A stretch of 64,000 nt of DNA, from contig NZ_JABULH010000002.1 of assembly GCF_013328205.1 (NCBI RefSeq), positions 186,001-250,000 of the forward strand. The letters are read 5' to 3'. The notes below the pieces were generated by a model. That model saw nothing but the letters and a program-made list of their open reading frames with translations, was not told the origin of the DNA and searched no databases. Source of the stretch: Sphingomonas hominis (GTDB taxonomy: Bacteria; Pseudomonadota; Alphaproteobacteria; Sphingomonadales; Sphingomonadaceae). The translations under genes were made by a program, and so were the position numbers. Below are positions 36,879 to 46,733 of the stretch, piece after piece; within the stretch, counting starts at the first letter, position 1, and every line of letters starts with the position of its first letter.

Positions 36879-38351
36879 TTACCGCGCGGCCTTCTCCGCC
36901 TCGTAATTCTTCAACTCGTCGCCGGTGATCCGCACCACGTGGAGCACGTTGGTCGACCCCGGCGTGCGGAACGGCACGCCCGCCATCACGATCACGCTGT
37001 CGCCCGCCTTGGCGACACCCTGGCGCAGCGCGATGCGCTTGGCCTTGGCGACCATCTCCTCGAACGAGGCGACGTCGCGTGTGTGAACGTTGTGCGTGCC
37101 CCATAGGAGCCCCAGGCGCCGCGCGGTTTCCAGCTGCGGGGTCAGCACCAGAATCGGCACGCCCGGCCGCTCGCGCGCGATCCGCCGGGCGGTCGAGCCC
37201 GAGGTGGTGAAGCAGATGATCGCGGACACCGACACCGTCTCGGCGATGTTCTTTGCCGCTTCCGCCAGCGCGTCGGCGGTGGTGGGGTCCGGCCTCGTCA
37301 CCGTGAAGTGGATACGGTCGCCGTGCATCGGATCGCGCTCCACCGCGTCGCCGATCGCATTCATCATCGACACCGATTCGACCGGCCACTGGCCCGCCGC
37401 GCTCTCCGCCGACAGCATGATCGCGTCGGCGCCGTCGTAGATCGCGGTGGCGACGTCCGACACCTCGGCGCGGGTCGGTGACGGGCTGACGATCATCGAT
37501 TCGAGCATCTGCGTCGCGACAACGACGGGGCGACCCAAGCGGCGCGAGGTCTCGACGATGCGCTTCTGCAGCGGCGGCACCGACTGCGGCGGCAGCTCGA
37601 CGCCCAGGTCACCGCGCGCGACCATCACGCCGTCGCACGCCTCGACGATCTCCTCCAACCGCTCGATCGCGGCGGGCTTCTCGATCTTGGCGAGCAGCGC
37701 TGCCTTGCCCTCGATCAGCTTGCGCGCTTCCCACAGATCTTCGGGGCGCTGCACGAACGACAGCGCGATCCAGTCGACACCCTGGTCGATCGCGAAGGCG
37801 AGGTCGCTGCGGTCCTTGGCGGTCAGCGCCGCCATCGGCACCACCACGTCGGGCACGTTCAGCCCCTTGTTGTTGCTCAAGGGGCCGCCGACCTCGACCT
37901 GCGTCACCAGCCGATCGGCGTCGCATTCCACCACGCGCAGCACCAGCTTGCCGTCGTCGAGCAGCAGCCGCGCGCCCGTCTCCATCGCAGCGAAGATCTC
38001 GGGGTGCGGCAATTGCACGCGGGTGGCGTCGCCCGGCGTCGCGTCGTGGTCGAGCACGAAGGTGCTGCCCGTTTCCAGCACGACGCGCCCTTCCGCGAAG
38101 CGCCCGACGCGCAGCTTCGGCCCCTGCAAATCGGCGAGGATGGTGGAAGGGCGATCGAATTCCTGTTCCAGCAGGCGGATCGCCTTGATCACGTCGATCT
38201 TCGACGCCTGATCGCCGTGGCTCATGTTGATGCGGAACGCGTCGGCGCCGGCCTGGAACAGCTTCGCGATCATCTCGGGCGTGTTGCTCGCCGGGCCGAG
38301 GGTCGCGAGGACGCGGACCTTCCGCGAGCGGGGGGCGAAGGAGTGGGTCAT
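36879..38351 (-). CDS. pyk: Pyruvate kinase
   Basis: Makes ATP and pyruvate from phosphoenolpyruvate in the last glycolytic step. The 490 residues include RVLATLGPASNTPEMI at the N-terminus, the MSHGDQASKIDVIKAIRLLE stretch, and the active-site KIEKPAAIERLEEIVEACDGVMVARGDLGVE near 215-245. A C-terminal domain has DTVSVSAIICFTTSGSTARRIARERP-like features and RDVASFEEMVAKAKRIALRQGVAKAGDSVIVMAGVP. Bacterial single-pyk length. Start MTHSFAPRSRKVR. Divergent from the DUF1244 gene. Confidence 0.96.
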   Translation of the reverse strand: MTHSFAPRSRKVRVLATLGPASNTPEMIAKLFQAGADAFRINMSHGDQASKIDVIKAIRLLEQEFDRPSTILADLQGPKLRVGRFAEGRVVLETGSTFVLDHDATPGDATRVQLPHPEIFAAMETGARLLLDDGKLVLRVVECDADRLVTQVEVGGPLSNNKGLNVPDVVVPMAALTAKDRSDLAFAIDQGVDWIALSFVQRPEDLWEARKLIEGKAALLAKIEKPAAIERLEEIVEACDGVMVARGDLGVELPPQSVPPLQKRIVETSRRLGRPVVVATQMLESMIVSPSPTRAEVSDVATAIYDGADAIMLSAESAAGQWPVESVSMMNAIGDAVERDPMHGDRIHFTVTRPDPTTADALAEAAKNIAETVSVSAIICFTTSGSTARRIARERPGVPILVLTPQLETARRLGLLWGTHNVHTRDVASFEEMVAKAKRIALRQGVAKAGDSVIVMAGVPFRTPGSTNVLHVVRITGDELKNYEAEKAAR

Positions 38352-38443
38352 GGGGAGGCTTCCTGCTTTGCGCGTGCGTGCCTTAACCGCTAACCGCGGC
38401 TGATCAACCTACTAGACGCGCAACCGCGTCAACGGAGTGACAC

Positions 38444-38734
38444 ATGGACCGGCTCGACACGCTAGACGACGCGGCCGCCGCCGCCGCTTTCCGCCGGCTG
38501 GTGCGCCACCTGCGGCACCGTACGGACACGCAGAACGTCGACCTGATGGGGCTCGCCGGCTTCTGCCGCAATTGCCTATCCGACTGGACGCAGGAAGCGT
38601 CGGGGATGAGCAAGGAGGACGCGCGCGAGACGATCTACGGCATGCCCTACGCCGAATGGAAAGCGAACCATCAGTCGGACGCGACGCCTGAGCAGCTCGA
38701 CCGCATGGCGGAAAGCATGAAGAAGAACGCCTGA
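38444..38734 (+). CDS. DUF1244 family protein
   Basis: A 96-residue helical protein with LVRHLRHRTDTQNVDLMGLAGFCRNCLSDWTQEASG, whose cysteine pair C42/C45 is a conserved feature of the DUF1244 family. The YGMPYAEWKANHQSDATPEQLDRM tail is also characteristic. Members of this family occur widely in proteobacteria and are structurally described but functionally unassigned. It lies 97 bases before the amidohydrolase start, same direction. Confidence 0.9.
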   Translation: MDRLDTLDDAAAAAAFRRLVRHLRHRTDTQNVDLMGLAGFCRNCLSDWTQEASGMSKEDARETIYGMPYAEWKANHQSDATPEQLDRMAESMKKNA

Positions 38735-38830
38735 CACCGAGCCGCTAACCTCTTGTCGCCGCCGGCATCATCGGTCACGTTGCCGGCAACAGCGCGCGCC
38801 GGGGCAGGCGCGCGACAGGGGAGAAGGCCA

Positions 38831-40174
38831 TTGTTGAAGTTCGTCGGTAGCGCGCTCGCGCTGGTTCTCGCCGCGCCCGTGTTGGCGCAAGCGCCCGCGA
38901 CGCCCCCCGCGTCGCCGCCCGCGGCCACTTCGGCAACCGCTGTCACCTACATCCACGCCGGGCAGTTGCTCGACCGCCCCGGTCGGCCGCCGCGCGGGAA
39001 CAGCACGATCATCGTCCGCGACGGTCGCGTGGTCGAGGTGCGCGACGGCTTCGTCGCCCCGCCCGCGGGTGCGAAGCTGGTCGATTTGTCGCGCCGTTTC
39101 GTGCTGCCAGGCCTCACCGACATGCACGTCCACCTGTGGGGAATCGGCGGCGATCCGATGCGCGCGCGCCTTGCCGAGGCGACGCAGGACGAGGCGGACG
39201 ACATGATGGTCGCGCTCGCCAATGCGAAGCGGACGTTGGCGGCGGGCTTCACCACCGTGCGCGATCTCGGCGGCAGCCCGCGTGGGCTTCGCGCACTGCG
39301 CGAGGCGGTGGAGCGCGGCGACGTCGAAGGACCGACGATCGTCAACGCGGGCACGATGATCTCGGTGACCGGCGGGCACGGCGACGGCACCAATGGCTTG
39401 GCCGAAAGCTTCGCCGATGCGGTCCACGCGCATCAGATCAACGTGTGCGACGGCCCCGACGATTGCCGCCGCGCGGTGCGCAAGCAGGTCGGATTGGGCG
39501 CACAGGTGATCAAGTTCGCCGCGACTGGCGGCGTGCTGTCGAACGTCTCAGGCGGCCTCGGCCGCGCGATGACGCCCGAGGAGATGCGCGCGATCGTCGA
39601 GACCGCGCACGCGCTGGGGCGCAAGGCGACCGCGCACAGCCACGCCGCCGAAGGAACCAAGGCCGCGCTTGAGGCGGGCTGCGATTCGATCGAGCACGCG
39701 AGCTATCTGGACGACGAGACGATCCGGCTGTTCAAGACGAAGGGCGCCTATCTGGTTCCGACCGAGATCGCGCCGGTCGCCGCCCTCGCGCAGGCACGCT
39801 CGGGCGCGCTGCCGCCCGCGACGATCCCCAAGGCCGAGGCCGCGGCGGCGGCGATGCACGCCAACCACAAGAAGGCGTGGGCGGCGGGCGTCAAGTTCGC
39901 GTTCGGCACCGATTCGGGCGTCTCCAAGCACGGCGACAACGCAACCGAGTTCGCTTATCTGATCGACCTCGGCATGACGCCCGCGCAGGCGATCGCGAGC
40001 GCGACGGTGGCGGCCGCCGACCTGCTCGGCCGCGACGACATTGGCACGCTGGAGCCGGGCAAGCGCGCCGACGTAATCGCGGTCACCGGCTCGCCGATCG
40101 AGGACGTCCGCCGGTTGGAGCGGGTCGACTTCGTGATGCATCGCGGACAGATCGCGAAACCGGTCATCGACTAA
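38831..40174 (+). CDS. Secreted metal-dependent amidohydrolase
   Basis: A 447-residue amidohydrolase-superfamily enzyme, with a signal peptide (LKFVGSALALVLAAPVLAQA) and metal-binding DMHVHLWG (HxH). The conserved lysine or carbamylated-residue region is in QVIKFAATGGVLSN, HSHAAEGTKAALEAGCDSIEHAS supplies further metal His, and FAFGTDSGVSKHGDN holds the catalytic Asp. This set resembles the imidazolonepropionase-like/prolidase (Xaa-Pro dipeptidase) group of periplasmic amidohydrolases. The TTG start at 38831 has GGGGAGAAGG just upstream; the longer frame from 38753 adds a non-exported stretch. Confidence 0.85.
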   Translation: MLKFVGSALALVLAAPVLAQAPATPPASPPAATSATAVTYIHAGQLLDRPGRPPRGNSTIIVRDGRVVEVRDGFVAPPAGAKLVDLSRRFVLPGLTDMHVHLWGIGGDPMRARLAEATQDEADDMMVALANAKRTLAAGFTTVRDLGGSPRGLRALREAVERGDVEGPTIVNAGTMISVTGGHGDGTNGLAESFADAVHAHQINVCDGPDDCRRAVRKQVGLGAQVIKFAATGGVLSNVSGGLGRAMTPEEMRAIVETAHALGRKATAHSHAAEGTKAALEAGCDSIEHASYLDDETIRLFKTKGAYLVPTEIAPVAALAQARSGALPPATIPKAEAAAAAMHANHKKAWAAGVKFAFGTDSGVSKHGDNATEFAYLIDLGMTPAQAIASATVAAADLLGRDDIGTLEPGKRADVIAVTGSPIEDVRRLERVDFVMHRGQIAKPVID

Positions 40175-40191
40175 CGCTTGAGTGGGCGCGC

Positions 40192-40216
40192 CCGGTCGCT
40201 TAGACGCCGCGCCCAC
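40192..40216. terminator. Hairpin downstream of the amidohydrolase
   Basis: GTGGGCGCG pairs with CGCGCCCAC (nine base pairs) around a seven-base loop, 17 bases past the stop. No U tract; a partial terminator or stabiliser. Confidence 0.4.
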
Positions 40217-40297
40217 ACCCATCAGGGTTAACCGGCCGAACCCCGCTGCGCACTCGCGCGGCAGGGCGCGCGGCCTATTCTTTCAAGGAACGAACAC

Positions 40298-40564
40298 ATG
40301 GCTGAAGAGCGGGGCGAGGGCATGGGCGGCGGTCAGGTGGCGGCGGACGAGCTGCGGCTGCTGATCGAGCGCGCCGAGCGGCTGGAAGAAGAGAAGAAGG
40401 GCATCACCGACGACATCAAGGACGTCTTCTCGGAGGCGAAGAGTCGCGGATATGATGGCAAGGCGATGAAGAAGATCATGGCCATTCGTAAGAAGAAGCG
40501 GGAGGAATATCAGGAAGAGGAAGCGATCCTTGAGGTGTACATGCAGGCGCTGGGCATGATCTGA
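40298..40564 (+). CDS. gapR: GapR nucleoid-associated protein (DUF2312)
   Basis: An 88-residue alphaproteobacterial DNA-binding protein with [75 protein letters not shown]. In Caulobacter GapR binds AT-rich, overtwisted DNA ahead of replication and transcription and stimulates gyrase and topoisomerase IV. The N-terminus here has an extra Gly-rich segment (RGEGMGGGQ). CAAGGAACG precedes the ATG. Convergent with the HEPN-like gene 17 bases away. Confidence 0.93.
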   Translation: MAEERGEGMGGGQVAADELRLLIERAERLEEEKKGITDDIKDVFSEAKSRGYDGKAMKKIMAIRKKKREEYQEEEAILEVYMQALGMI

Positions 40565-40581
40565 TTGCGCTGCGGCGTCTG

Positions 40582-41226
40582 TCAGTCAGGCTGAGACGCC
40601 GCCCTTTGGTACTCATCAGTCGTCATCTGGTCGCCGCCCTTTAAAGCGTTGATTACGGCACGGGTTTCTTCGACATGCCCTCGGAAGCTGGCGATAGAGC
40701 TGGCAATCACGTGCTCCATGCTTGCCGCTGTCCAAGTGAATCCGGCCTCGACATCGGCGAGCATACGTTCATTGACGATAAGCTCCGACGCGTTTTTAGG
40801 ATGTGTGATGCAATTCCGGATGGCAGTGGCTTCTTGAAGCTTCTGCCAGCCGGGGTGGGTATACATGAGCGTGAAACCAGGAGCGATCAGCGCAGTTTGT
40901 TTGGCGATCAGCCTTATCATGGCGCGCAAAGTAACGAATCGGATTTGCTCCACCAGTTCGCCGTTGTCTGCGACGAAGTAACTTTTCTCTCGTAACGCCA
41001 TTGACGCTGTAGGCGTGAGTACGTGCATCTTCTCGGCTACTTCGTGCACGTGTTCACGGGCAAGCCAGACCAATCCCTCAATGGCGGCGAACGTCGTCCG
41101 GACAAGATTGCGTCGCACAGCTTGCGAAGCACCAGTCGCGACCTCTCGGCGAGCCTCAATCACATCCTCAATCAGCAGCCTCGCAAGGTGCGTGGCACCG
41201 TCATCAATGTTAGTCGATCCACTCAC
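40582..41226 (-). CDS. HEPN-like protein coupled to a HerA ATPase
   Basis: A 214-residue helical protein. Near residues 137-142 it has RNCITH, a clean RNxxxH motif within AIRNCITHPKNASELI, the hallmark of HEPN-domain RNases and nucleotidyl-related folds. The GTG start at 41226 overlaps the HerA stop (GTGA), so the two are translationally coupled. Its base composition is clearly lower in GC than neighbours, with varied third positions, suggesting recent acquisition. No signal or membrane segment. It may be an RNA-cleaving effector; HEPN folds also occur as non-catalytic binding modules, so activity is an inference. Confidence 0.6.
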   Translation of the reverse strand: MSGSTNIDDGATHLARLLIEDVIEARREVATGASQAVRRNLVRTTFAAIEGLVWLAREHVHEVAEKMHVLTPTASMALREKSYFVADNGELVEQIRFVTLRAMIRLIAKQTALIAPGFTLMYTHPGWQKLQEATAIRNCITHPKNASELIVNERMLADVEAGFTWTAASMEHVIASSIASFRGHVEETRAVINALKGGDQMTTDEYQRAASQPD

Positions 41227-42686
41227 GCCGCTTCCGCCGCAGCGGTCGTCCATCCAAGGTGCGGGATGGTGATCGAGCGCTTGCCCGACAGGTCAACGCG
41301 GCTGACGAACAGCTCGCGGTTCTCGATATAGCCGATCAGCCGGCGCACGCGCCCGAGCGAGCTGGTGCCATAGGTGTGCGCCAGTTCCTCGTCCGACGGG
41401 CACGGCCGTCCCTCACGCGCGGCGCGCGCGACGAGCAGGAAGGCGCCCATCATGTCCTCGGGCAGCGTGTCCGCTAGGCGCAGCGCGTCGGCCCATTCCT
41501 CCGCCGCGACATCGAAGATGCCCGCGCGCGCGCAGCTCAGCCGGCGGGTGAAGGCGGTCAGGTCCATTGCAGGCCGCGCGAGCCCGGCCATGCGGCAGCG
41601 GACCTGAAAATCTTGGAACAGCACCGACGCGGGTCGCCCGAACGCTTCCGGGTCTGACACAACGCCGCGCAGCGCCTCGGCGTATATCGCCTCCACCTCG
41701 TCCTCGCTGCGCTCCGGACCTGCGGTCGCGGCCACGCTGGCGGCGGGGCTGCGCGACAGGTCGGACGCCACCTCGTTGGCGGGCACGCGGCGCGGGCGCG
41801 GCACGTGCGCCATCGGCAGCTCGGGCGCGTCCACCACCGGCTCGATGATCAAGTCGGCGAGTTCGAGCGGCTTGGCGCTCGGCAGCGGCACCAGCTTGGG
41901 GCTGGAGGACCGCGCCGAGGTTTCGACCTCGCCGATCCGCACGCTCACCGGACGGCGCGAGACGGCAGGGCCGAGCGCCATGAAGGTGCCGCGCGGCAGG
42001 TCGCGGATCGCCTCCGCCTGCCGCCGCTCCATACCGAGCAGATCGGCCGCGCGCGCCATGTCGATGTCGAGGAAAGTGCGTCCCATCAGGAAGTTGGACG
42101 CCTCAGCGGCGACGTTCTTCGCGAGCTTGGCGAGGCGCTGCGTGGCAATGACCCCGGCGAGCCCGCGCTTGCGCCCGCGGCACATCAGGTTGGTCATCGC
42201 CGACAGGCTTGCGCGGCGCACGTCCTCGGCCACCTCGCCGCCGGTGGTCGGCGCGAACAATTGCGCCTCGTCGACGACGACGAGCGCCGGGTACCAATGC
42301 TCGCGCGGCGCGTCGAACAGCGCCGACAGGAAAGCGGCGGCGCAGCGCATCTGCCCTTCCGCCTCCAGCCCCTCCAGGCTCAGCACCACCGAGGTGCGGT
42401 GCGCGCGCAGCCTGCCCGCAAAGCGCTCGATCTCGGGCACCGAATAATCCGCCGCCTCGATCGCGACATGGCCGTAAGCACCCGAAAGCGTGACGAAATC
42501 GCCCTCGGGATCGATCACCACCTGCTGCACCTGACCCGCCGAGCGTTCGAGCAGGCGGCGCAGCAGGTGCGATTTCCCCGACCCCGAATTGCCCTGCACG
42601 AGCAAGCGCGTCGCCAGCAATTCCTCAAGGTCCATCGCGACCGGCGAGCCACGCTCGTCGAGCCCCATGTCCACGCGTACCGTCAT
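41223..42686 (-). CDS. HerA/FtsK-type ATPase (DUF87)
   Basis: A 487-residue P-loop ATPase. Walker A GNSGSGKS is at 32-39, Walker B LVVVDEAQLF at about 134-143, followed by RGRKRGLAGVIATQRLAKLAKNVAAEASNFLMGR. A long proline-rich linker follows, then a C-terminal part (about 370-487) with AHTYGTSSLGRVRRLIGYIENRELFV, which resembles a winged-helix DNA-binding module. Such ATPases recur in sphingomonads, where function is not defined; HerA relatives translocate DNA or power defence complexes. Start MTVRVDM is chosen; a GTG at 42743 adds 19 residues. The HEPN-like gene follows with GTGA coupling. Confidence 0.82.
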   Translation of the reverse strand: MTVRVDMGLDERGSPVAMDLEELLATRLLVQGNSGSGKSHLLRRLLERSAGQVQQVVIDPEGDFVTLSGAYGHVAIEAADYSVPEIERFAGRLRAHRTSVVLSLEGLEAEGQMRCAAAFLSALFDAPREHWYPALVVVDEAQLFAPTTGGEVAEDVRRASLSAMTNLMCRGRKRGLAGVIATQRLAKLAKNVAAEASNFLMGRTFLDIDMARAADLLGMERRQAEAIRDLPRGTFMALGPAVSRRPVSVRIGEVETSARSSSPKLVPLPSAKPLELADLIIEPVVDAPELPMAHVPRPRRVPANEVASDLSRSPAASVAATAGPERSEDEVEAIYAEALRGVVSDPEAFGRPASVLFQDFQVRCRMAGLARPAMDLTAFTRRLSCARAGIFDVAAEEWADALRLADTLPEDMMGAFLLVARAAREGRPCPSDEELAHTYGTSSLGRVRRLIGYIENRELFVSRVDLSGKRSITIPHLGWTTAAAEAA

Positions 42687-42804
42687 GGCGGTGCCTGTGC
42701 CCGGCGCGTGTGGCGGGAGCAAGGCCGCGACTCGGTCCGCCACGGTTGAGCGCAGCGCCCGCCCGCTCTAAGAGCCGAGCAACGTTTCAGTTTGCAGGGT
42801 TACG

Positions 42805-43548
42805 ATGGCCGGCCATTCCAAGTTCAAGAACATCATGCACCGCAAGGGCGCGCAGGATAAGAAGCGCTCCAGCATGTTCTCCAAGCTCAGCCGCGAAATC
42901 ACGGTGGCGGCGAAGATGGGCCTGCCCGATCCCGACATGAACCCGCGCCTGCGCGCCGCGATCAACGCCGCCAAGGCGCAGTCGGTGCCCAAGGACAATA
43001 TCCAGCGCTCGATCGACAAGGCATCGAAGGGCGACACCGAGAATTACGAGGAAATCCGCTACGAGGGCTTCGGTCCGGGCGGCGTGTCGCTGATCATCGA
43101 GGCACTGACCGACAACCGCAACCGTACCGCGACCAACGTGCGCACCGCGGTGTCGAAAAATGGCGGGAACCTCGGCACCGCGGGCTCGGTCAGCCACGGC
43201 TTCGACCGTGTTGGCCTCATCACCTATCCGGCGAAGGCAGGCGACGCCGACAAGGTGTTCGAGGCAGCACTTGAGGCGGGGGCCGAGGACGTGACCTCGA
43301 CCGAGGAAGGCCATGAGGTTTGGACCGCGCAGGGCGATCTGCACGAAGTCGCGAAGGCGCTGGAGCCGGTGCTGGGAGAATTTGAGGGTGCGAAGCTTGC
43401 ATGGCGGCCGCAGACGATGGTCGAGGTCAGCGAGGGTGACGCGGCGACGCTGTTCAAGCTGATTGACACGCTCGACGACGACGATGACGTGCAGACGGTC
43501 TGGGGCAATTACGAAGTGTCCGACGCGGTCATGGAGAAGCTCGGCTGA
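42805..43548 (+). CDS. yebC: YebC/PmpR-type translation regulatory protein
   Basis: A 247-residue protein of the YebC/TACO1 family with the N-terminal signature [32 protein letters not shown], and a central [26 protein letters not shown]. Long described as DNA-binding regulators, family members are now linked to relieving ribosome stalling on proline-rich sequences. Its stop shares a base with the ruvC start, the usual neighbour in proteobacteria. Confidence 0.95.
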   Translation: MAGHSKFKNIMHRKGAQDKKRSSMFSKLSREITVAAKMGLPDPDMNPRLRAAINAAKAQSVPKDNIQRSIDKASKGDTENYEEIRYEGFGPGGVSLIIEALTDNRNRTATNVRTAVSKNGGNLGTAGSVSHGFDRVGLITYPAKAGDADKVFEAALEAGAEDVTSTEEGHEVWTAQGDLHEVAKALEPVLGEFEGAKLAWRPQTMVEVSEGDAATLFKLIDTLDDDDDVQTVWGNYEVSDAVMEKLG

Positions 43549-44078
43549 TGGAGCGAGTGGGGGTCAAGCCGCTCATCATCCTCGGCATGGACCCCGGGCT
43601 CGGCACCACCGGCTGGGGGGTGATCCGTGCCGAGGGCAACCGCTTGACCCACGTCGCCAACGGTCAGATCAAGACCGACACGACGATGCCGCTGGCGCGC
43701 CGGCTGTGGAATCTCCACTCCGCGCTGATCGACGTGATCCGCGCGGAGAAGCCCGACAGTTCGGCGGTCGAGGAGGTGCTAGGCAACAGCAACGCGCAAT
43801 CGACGCTCAAGCTGGGGCAAGCGCGCGGCGCGGTGCTGCTCGCGGCGGCCGCGTCCGGGTTGATCGTGGGCGAATACCACCCCAGCGCGGTGAAGAAGGC
43901 GGTGGTCGGCACCGGCGGCGCGGAGAAGCGCCAGATCCAGGCGATGCTCGGTCACCTGCTGCCCGGCGCGAAGCTCGCCGGACCGGACGCCGCCGACGCG
44001 CTCGCAGTCGCGATCACCCACGCGCACCACCTCGCAAGTCAAGAAGGCATGATGCGGCGGGCGAGGGTGATGGCCTGA
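43548..44078 (+). CDS. ruvC: Holliday junction resolvase RuvC
   Basis: Cleaves Holliday junctions as a dimer. The 176-residue product has acidic residues at expected places: D15 in [14 protein letters not shown] in [12 protein letters not shown], and the C-terminal pair in [15 protein letters not shown]. Its ATG shares a base with the yebC stop. ruvA follows after 222 bases that contain a repeat-type element. Confidence 0.96.
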   Translation: MERVGVKPLIILGMDPGLGTTGWGVIRAEGNRLTHVANGQIKTDTTMPLARRLWNLHSALIDVIRAEKPDSSAVEEVLGNSNAQSTLKLGQARGAVLLAAAASGLIVGEYHPSAVKKAVVGTGGAEKRQIQAMLGHLLPGAKLAGPDAADALAVAITHAHHLASQEGMMRRARVMA

Positions 44079-44090
44079 CCTTCTTGTCTC

Positions 44091-44123
44091 CGTCACCCTG
44101 AACTCGTTTCAGGGTCCATCTTC
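44091..44123. repeat. Short palindromic repeat of a second intergenic family
   Basis: CGTCACCCTGAACTCGTTTC and AGGGTCCATCTTC. CCCTGAA pairs with TTCAGGG around a short loop. It differs from the CGGATCAAGTCCG family in its core and is the only copy seen here. Confidence 0.5.
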
Positions 44124-44300
44124 GCGGGGGCACGATGTCGCTCGGTCGGACTTGCAGTCGCCGCAGCGCCCGCAGCGTCATTGTCGGTGACAGTCTGTCC
44201 GACCTGACGTCATGGGTCCGAATCATCCGCATTCCCACTCCCGCTCCGCTCGCGTTCCTGTTAGGTTCCGCCGCATGACCTTGCCCCGGCCCCGCACCCG

Positions 44301-44897
44301 ATGATCGCGCACCTGAAAGGTCGGCTCGAATCGACTGGCATCGACCATGCAGTGATCGACGTCGGCGGTGTGGGTTACCTCGTCGGTGCCTCCGCGCGCA
44401 CGCTCGCGGCGCTCGGCCCCGCGGGCGAGGCGTGCGTGCTCCACACCGACCTGCTCGTCGGCGAGGATTTCCTGCGGCTGGTCGGCTTCGCGACCGCGGC
44501 CGAGCGCGACTGGTTCCGGTTGCTGACCGGCGTGCAGGGGGTGGGGGCACGTGTCGCGCTCGCGATCCTGTCGGCGCTCGAGCCCAACGACATCAGCCGC
44601 GCGGTGATGGCGCAGGACAAGGCAACGGTCGCGCGCGCCAACGGCGTCGGGCCGAAGCTCGCCGAGCGGATCGTGCGCGAGTTGAAGGACAAGGTCGGCG
44701 GCATCGCGATCGGCCCCGCCGCGGCGGCGCAGGTGGTGCCGGCGGGTGCGGGCGCGGACGCGGTGTCGGCGCTGCTCAACCTCGGTTTCCGCCCCGCCGA
44801 GGCGAGCGCCGCGGTGGCGGCCGCCGAGGAGGAACTGGGCGACACCGCGACGCTCGACGCGCTGGTGCGGCTGGCACTCCGAAAGGCGGCGAAATGA
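44301..44897 (+). CDS. ruvA: Holliday junction DNA helicase subunit RuvA
   Basis: Binds the four-way junction and loads RuvB rings. The 198-residue protein has an OB-fold N-terminus ([27 protein letters not shown]), tandem helix-hairpin-helix regions ([14 protein letters not shown] and [16 protein letters not shown]), and a C-terminal RuvB-binding helix bundle. Its stop overlaps the HAD gene (ATGA). Confidence 0.96.
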   Translation: MIAHLKGRLESTGIDHAVIDVGGVGYLVGASARTLAALGPAGEACVLHTDLLVGEDFLRLVGFATAAERDWFRLLTGVQGVGARVALAILSALEPNDISRAVMAQDKATVARANGVGPKLAERIVRELKDKVGGIAIGPAAAAQVVPAGAGADAVSALLNLGFRPAEASAAVAAAEEELGDTATLDALVRLALRKAAK

Positions 44898-45616
44898 GGC
44901 GACCAAAGGCATTCGGCTTCGACGTGTTCGGCACTGTCGTCGACTGGCGGACGAGCATCGCGCGCGAGAGCGCCGGCTTCCTCGCGCGGATCGGGCGCGG
45001 CGACCTCGACGCCGAGCACTTCGCCGACGCGTGGCGCGCGCGCTATCAGCCCGCGATGGCGAAGGTGCGCGAGGGTGGGCGCGACTTCGTGATCCTCGAC
45101 ACGCTCCACTGCGAGATGCTGGTCGACCTGCTGCGGCACCATGGTGTCGACGTGGACGCGCTCGACCCCGCGCTCGTGACCGACTGGTCGCACGCGTGGC
45201 ACCGGCTCGCCCCTTGGCCCGACTCGGTCGCAGGGCTGGCGCGGCTGCGCGCGCTCGCCCCCGTCGTCACGCTGTCGAACGGCAATGTCGCGCTCATGAT
45301 CGAGCTGTCGCGCCGCGCCGGGCTGGAGTGGGACGCGATCCTCGGCGCCGAACACGCGCGCGCGTTCAAGCCGTCGCGCGAGGTGTACCTGTCCACCGCC
45401 GCCGCATGCGGGGTCGAGCCGAACGACTTCTGCCTCGTCGCCGCGCACCACAGCGATCTGGCCGCGGCGCGGAAGGCGGGGTTGATGACCGCCTATATCG
45501 ACCGGCCGATGGAATATGGCGGCGCATCCGCGCCCGACCGCGATCAGCGGCAGGACTGGGATTACGAGGCCGACAGCCTCACTGCGCTCGCCGCGCAACT
45601 GGAAGTGCCTAAGTGA
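44894..45616 (+). CDS. Haloacid dehalogenase type II family hydrolase
   Basis: A 240-residue HAD-superfamily hydrolase. The nucleophile is D10 in [14 protein letters not shown], with [10 protein letters not shown] (motif II) and [19 protein letters not shown] (motif III), then [24 protein letters not shown] (motif IV). This matches the L-2-haloacid dehalogenase group, though many members act on phosphoesters. It sits between ruvA and ruvB with overlaps on both sides (ATGA and GTGA), an arrangement that is not the usual ruvAB pair. Confidence 0.88.
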   Translation: MRRPKAFGFDVFGTVVDWRTSIARESAGFLARIGRGDLDAEHFADAWRARYQPAMAKVREGGRDFVILDTLHCEMLVDLLRHHGVDVDALDPALVTDWSHAWHRLAPWPDSVAGLARLRALAPVVTLSNGNVALMIELSRRAGLEWDAILGAEHARAFKPSREVYLSTAAACGVEPNDFCLVAAHHSDLAAARKAGLMTAYIDRPMEYGGASAPDRDQRQDWDYEADSLTALAAQLEVPK

Positions 45617-46641
45617 CCGATACCGAACGCCTGCTCACCCCCGCCAGGCGCCCCGAGGACGTCGACGCGGCGCTGCGCCCGCGCAGTCTCGACGATTTCG
45701 TCGGGCAGAAGGCCGCGCGTGAGAATCTGCGCGTCTTCATCGACGCCGCACGTAGCCGCGGCGACGCGCTCGACCACGTGCTGTTCTTCGGGCCGCCGGG
45801 GCTGGGCAAGACGACGCTGGCGCAGATCGTCGCGCGCGAGATGGGGGTGGGCTTCCGCGCCACCTCCGGTCCGGTGATCGCCAAATCGGGCGATCTCGCC
45901 GCGCTGCTGACCAATCTCGAGGACGGCGACGTGCTGTTCATCGACGAGATCCACCGGCTCCAGCCCGCGGTCGAGGAAGTGCTCTACCCCGCAATGGAGG
46001 ATCGCGCGCTCGACCTGATGATCGGCGAAGGGCCGTCGGCGCGCAGCGTGCGGATCGATCTGCCGCGCTTTACGCTGGTGGGTGCGACGACGCGGCAGGG
46101 ATTGTTGACGACCCCGTTGCGCGACCGCTTCGGCATTCCGCTTCGCTTGCAATTCTACTCGGTCGACGAACTGACCCGCGTCGTGACCCGCGCCGCCGGG
46201 TTGCTCGACATGGGTATCGCACCCGATGGCGCGGCCGAGGTCGCGCGCCGCTCGCGTGGCACGCCGCGCATCGCCGGGCGGCTGCTGCGCCGCGTGCGCG
46301 ATTTCGCCAGCGTCGCGGGTGCGGCGGTGGTCGACGCCGACGCCGCCGACCGCGCGCTCAACCGGCTGGAGGTCGACCAGCTCGGGCTCGACGCGATGGA
46401 CCGCCGCTACCTTCACATGATCGCCGACGTGTACCGCGGCGGCCCGGTGGGCGTCGAAACGCTCGCCGCCGGCCTGTCCGAGCCGCGCGACACGATCGAG
46501 GAGGTGATCGAGCCGTATCTGATCCAGCTCGGCCTGATCGCCCGCACCGCGCGCGGGCGGTTCCTGAACGCGGGCGGGTGGAAGCACCTCGGCCTCAACC
46601 CGCCGACCGGCAGCCAGGATGGGCTGTTCGACGCGGGGTAG
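45613..46641 (+). CDS. ruvB: Holliday junction branch-migration ATPase RuvB
   Basis: AAA+ motor of the RuvAB complex. The 342-residue protein has Walker [18 protein letters not shown], Walker [11 protein letters not shown], the sensor-1 [22 protein letters not shown] and a C-terminal winged helix with [22 protein letters not shown]. The GTG start overlaps the HAD stop (GTGA). Confidence 0.97.
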   Translation: MTDTERLLTPARRPEDVDAALRPRSLDDFVGQKAARENLRVFIDAARSRGDALDHVLFFGPPGLGKTTLAQIVAREMGVGFRATSGPVIAKSGDLAALLTNLEDGDVLFIDEIHRLQPAVEEVLYPAMEDRALDLMIGEGPSARSVRIDLPRFTLVGATTRQGLLTTPLRDRFGIPLRLQFYSVDELTRVVTRAAGLLDMGIAPDGAAEVARRSRGTPRIAGRLLRRVRDFASVAGAAVVDADAADRALNRLEVDQLGLDAMDRRYLHMIADVYRGGPVGVETLAAGLSEPRDTIEEVIEPYLIQLGLIARTARGRFLNAGGWKHLGLNPPTGSQDGLFDAG

Positions 46642-46733
46642 CGGCAGGGCGCGCGTGCTGGCATGTGCCGATTGCGCCTGTTGTCCCCATTCATCGAGCG
46701 CACTTCAACGACGGCCTGAGCAGGAGAACAAGC

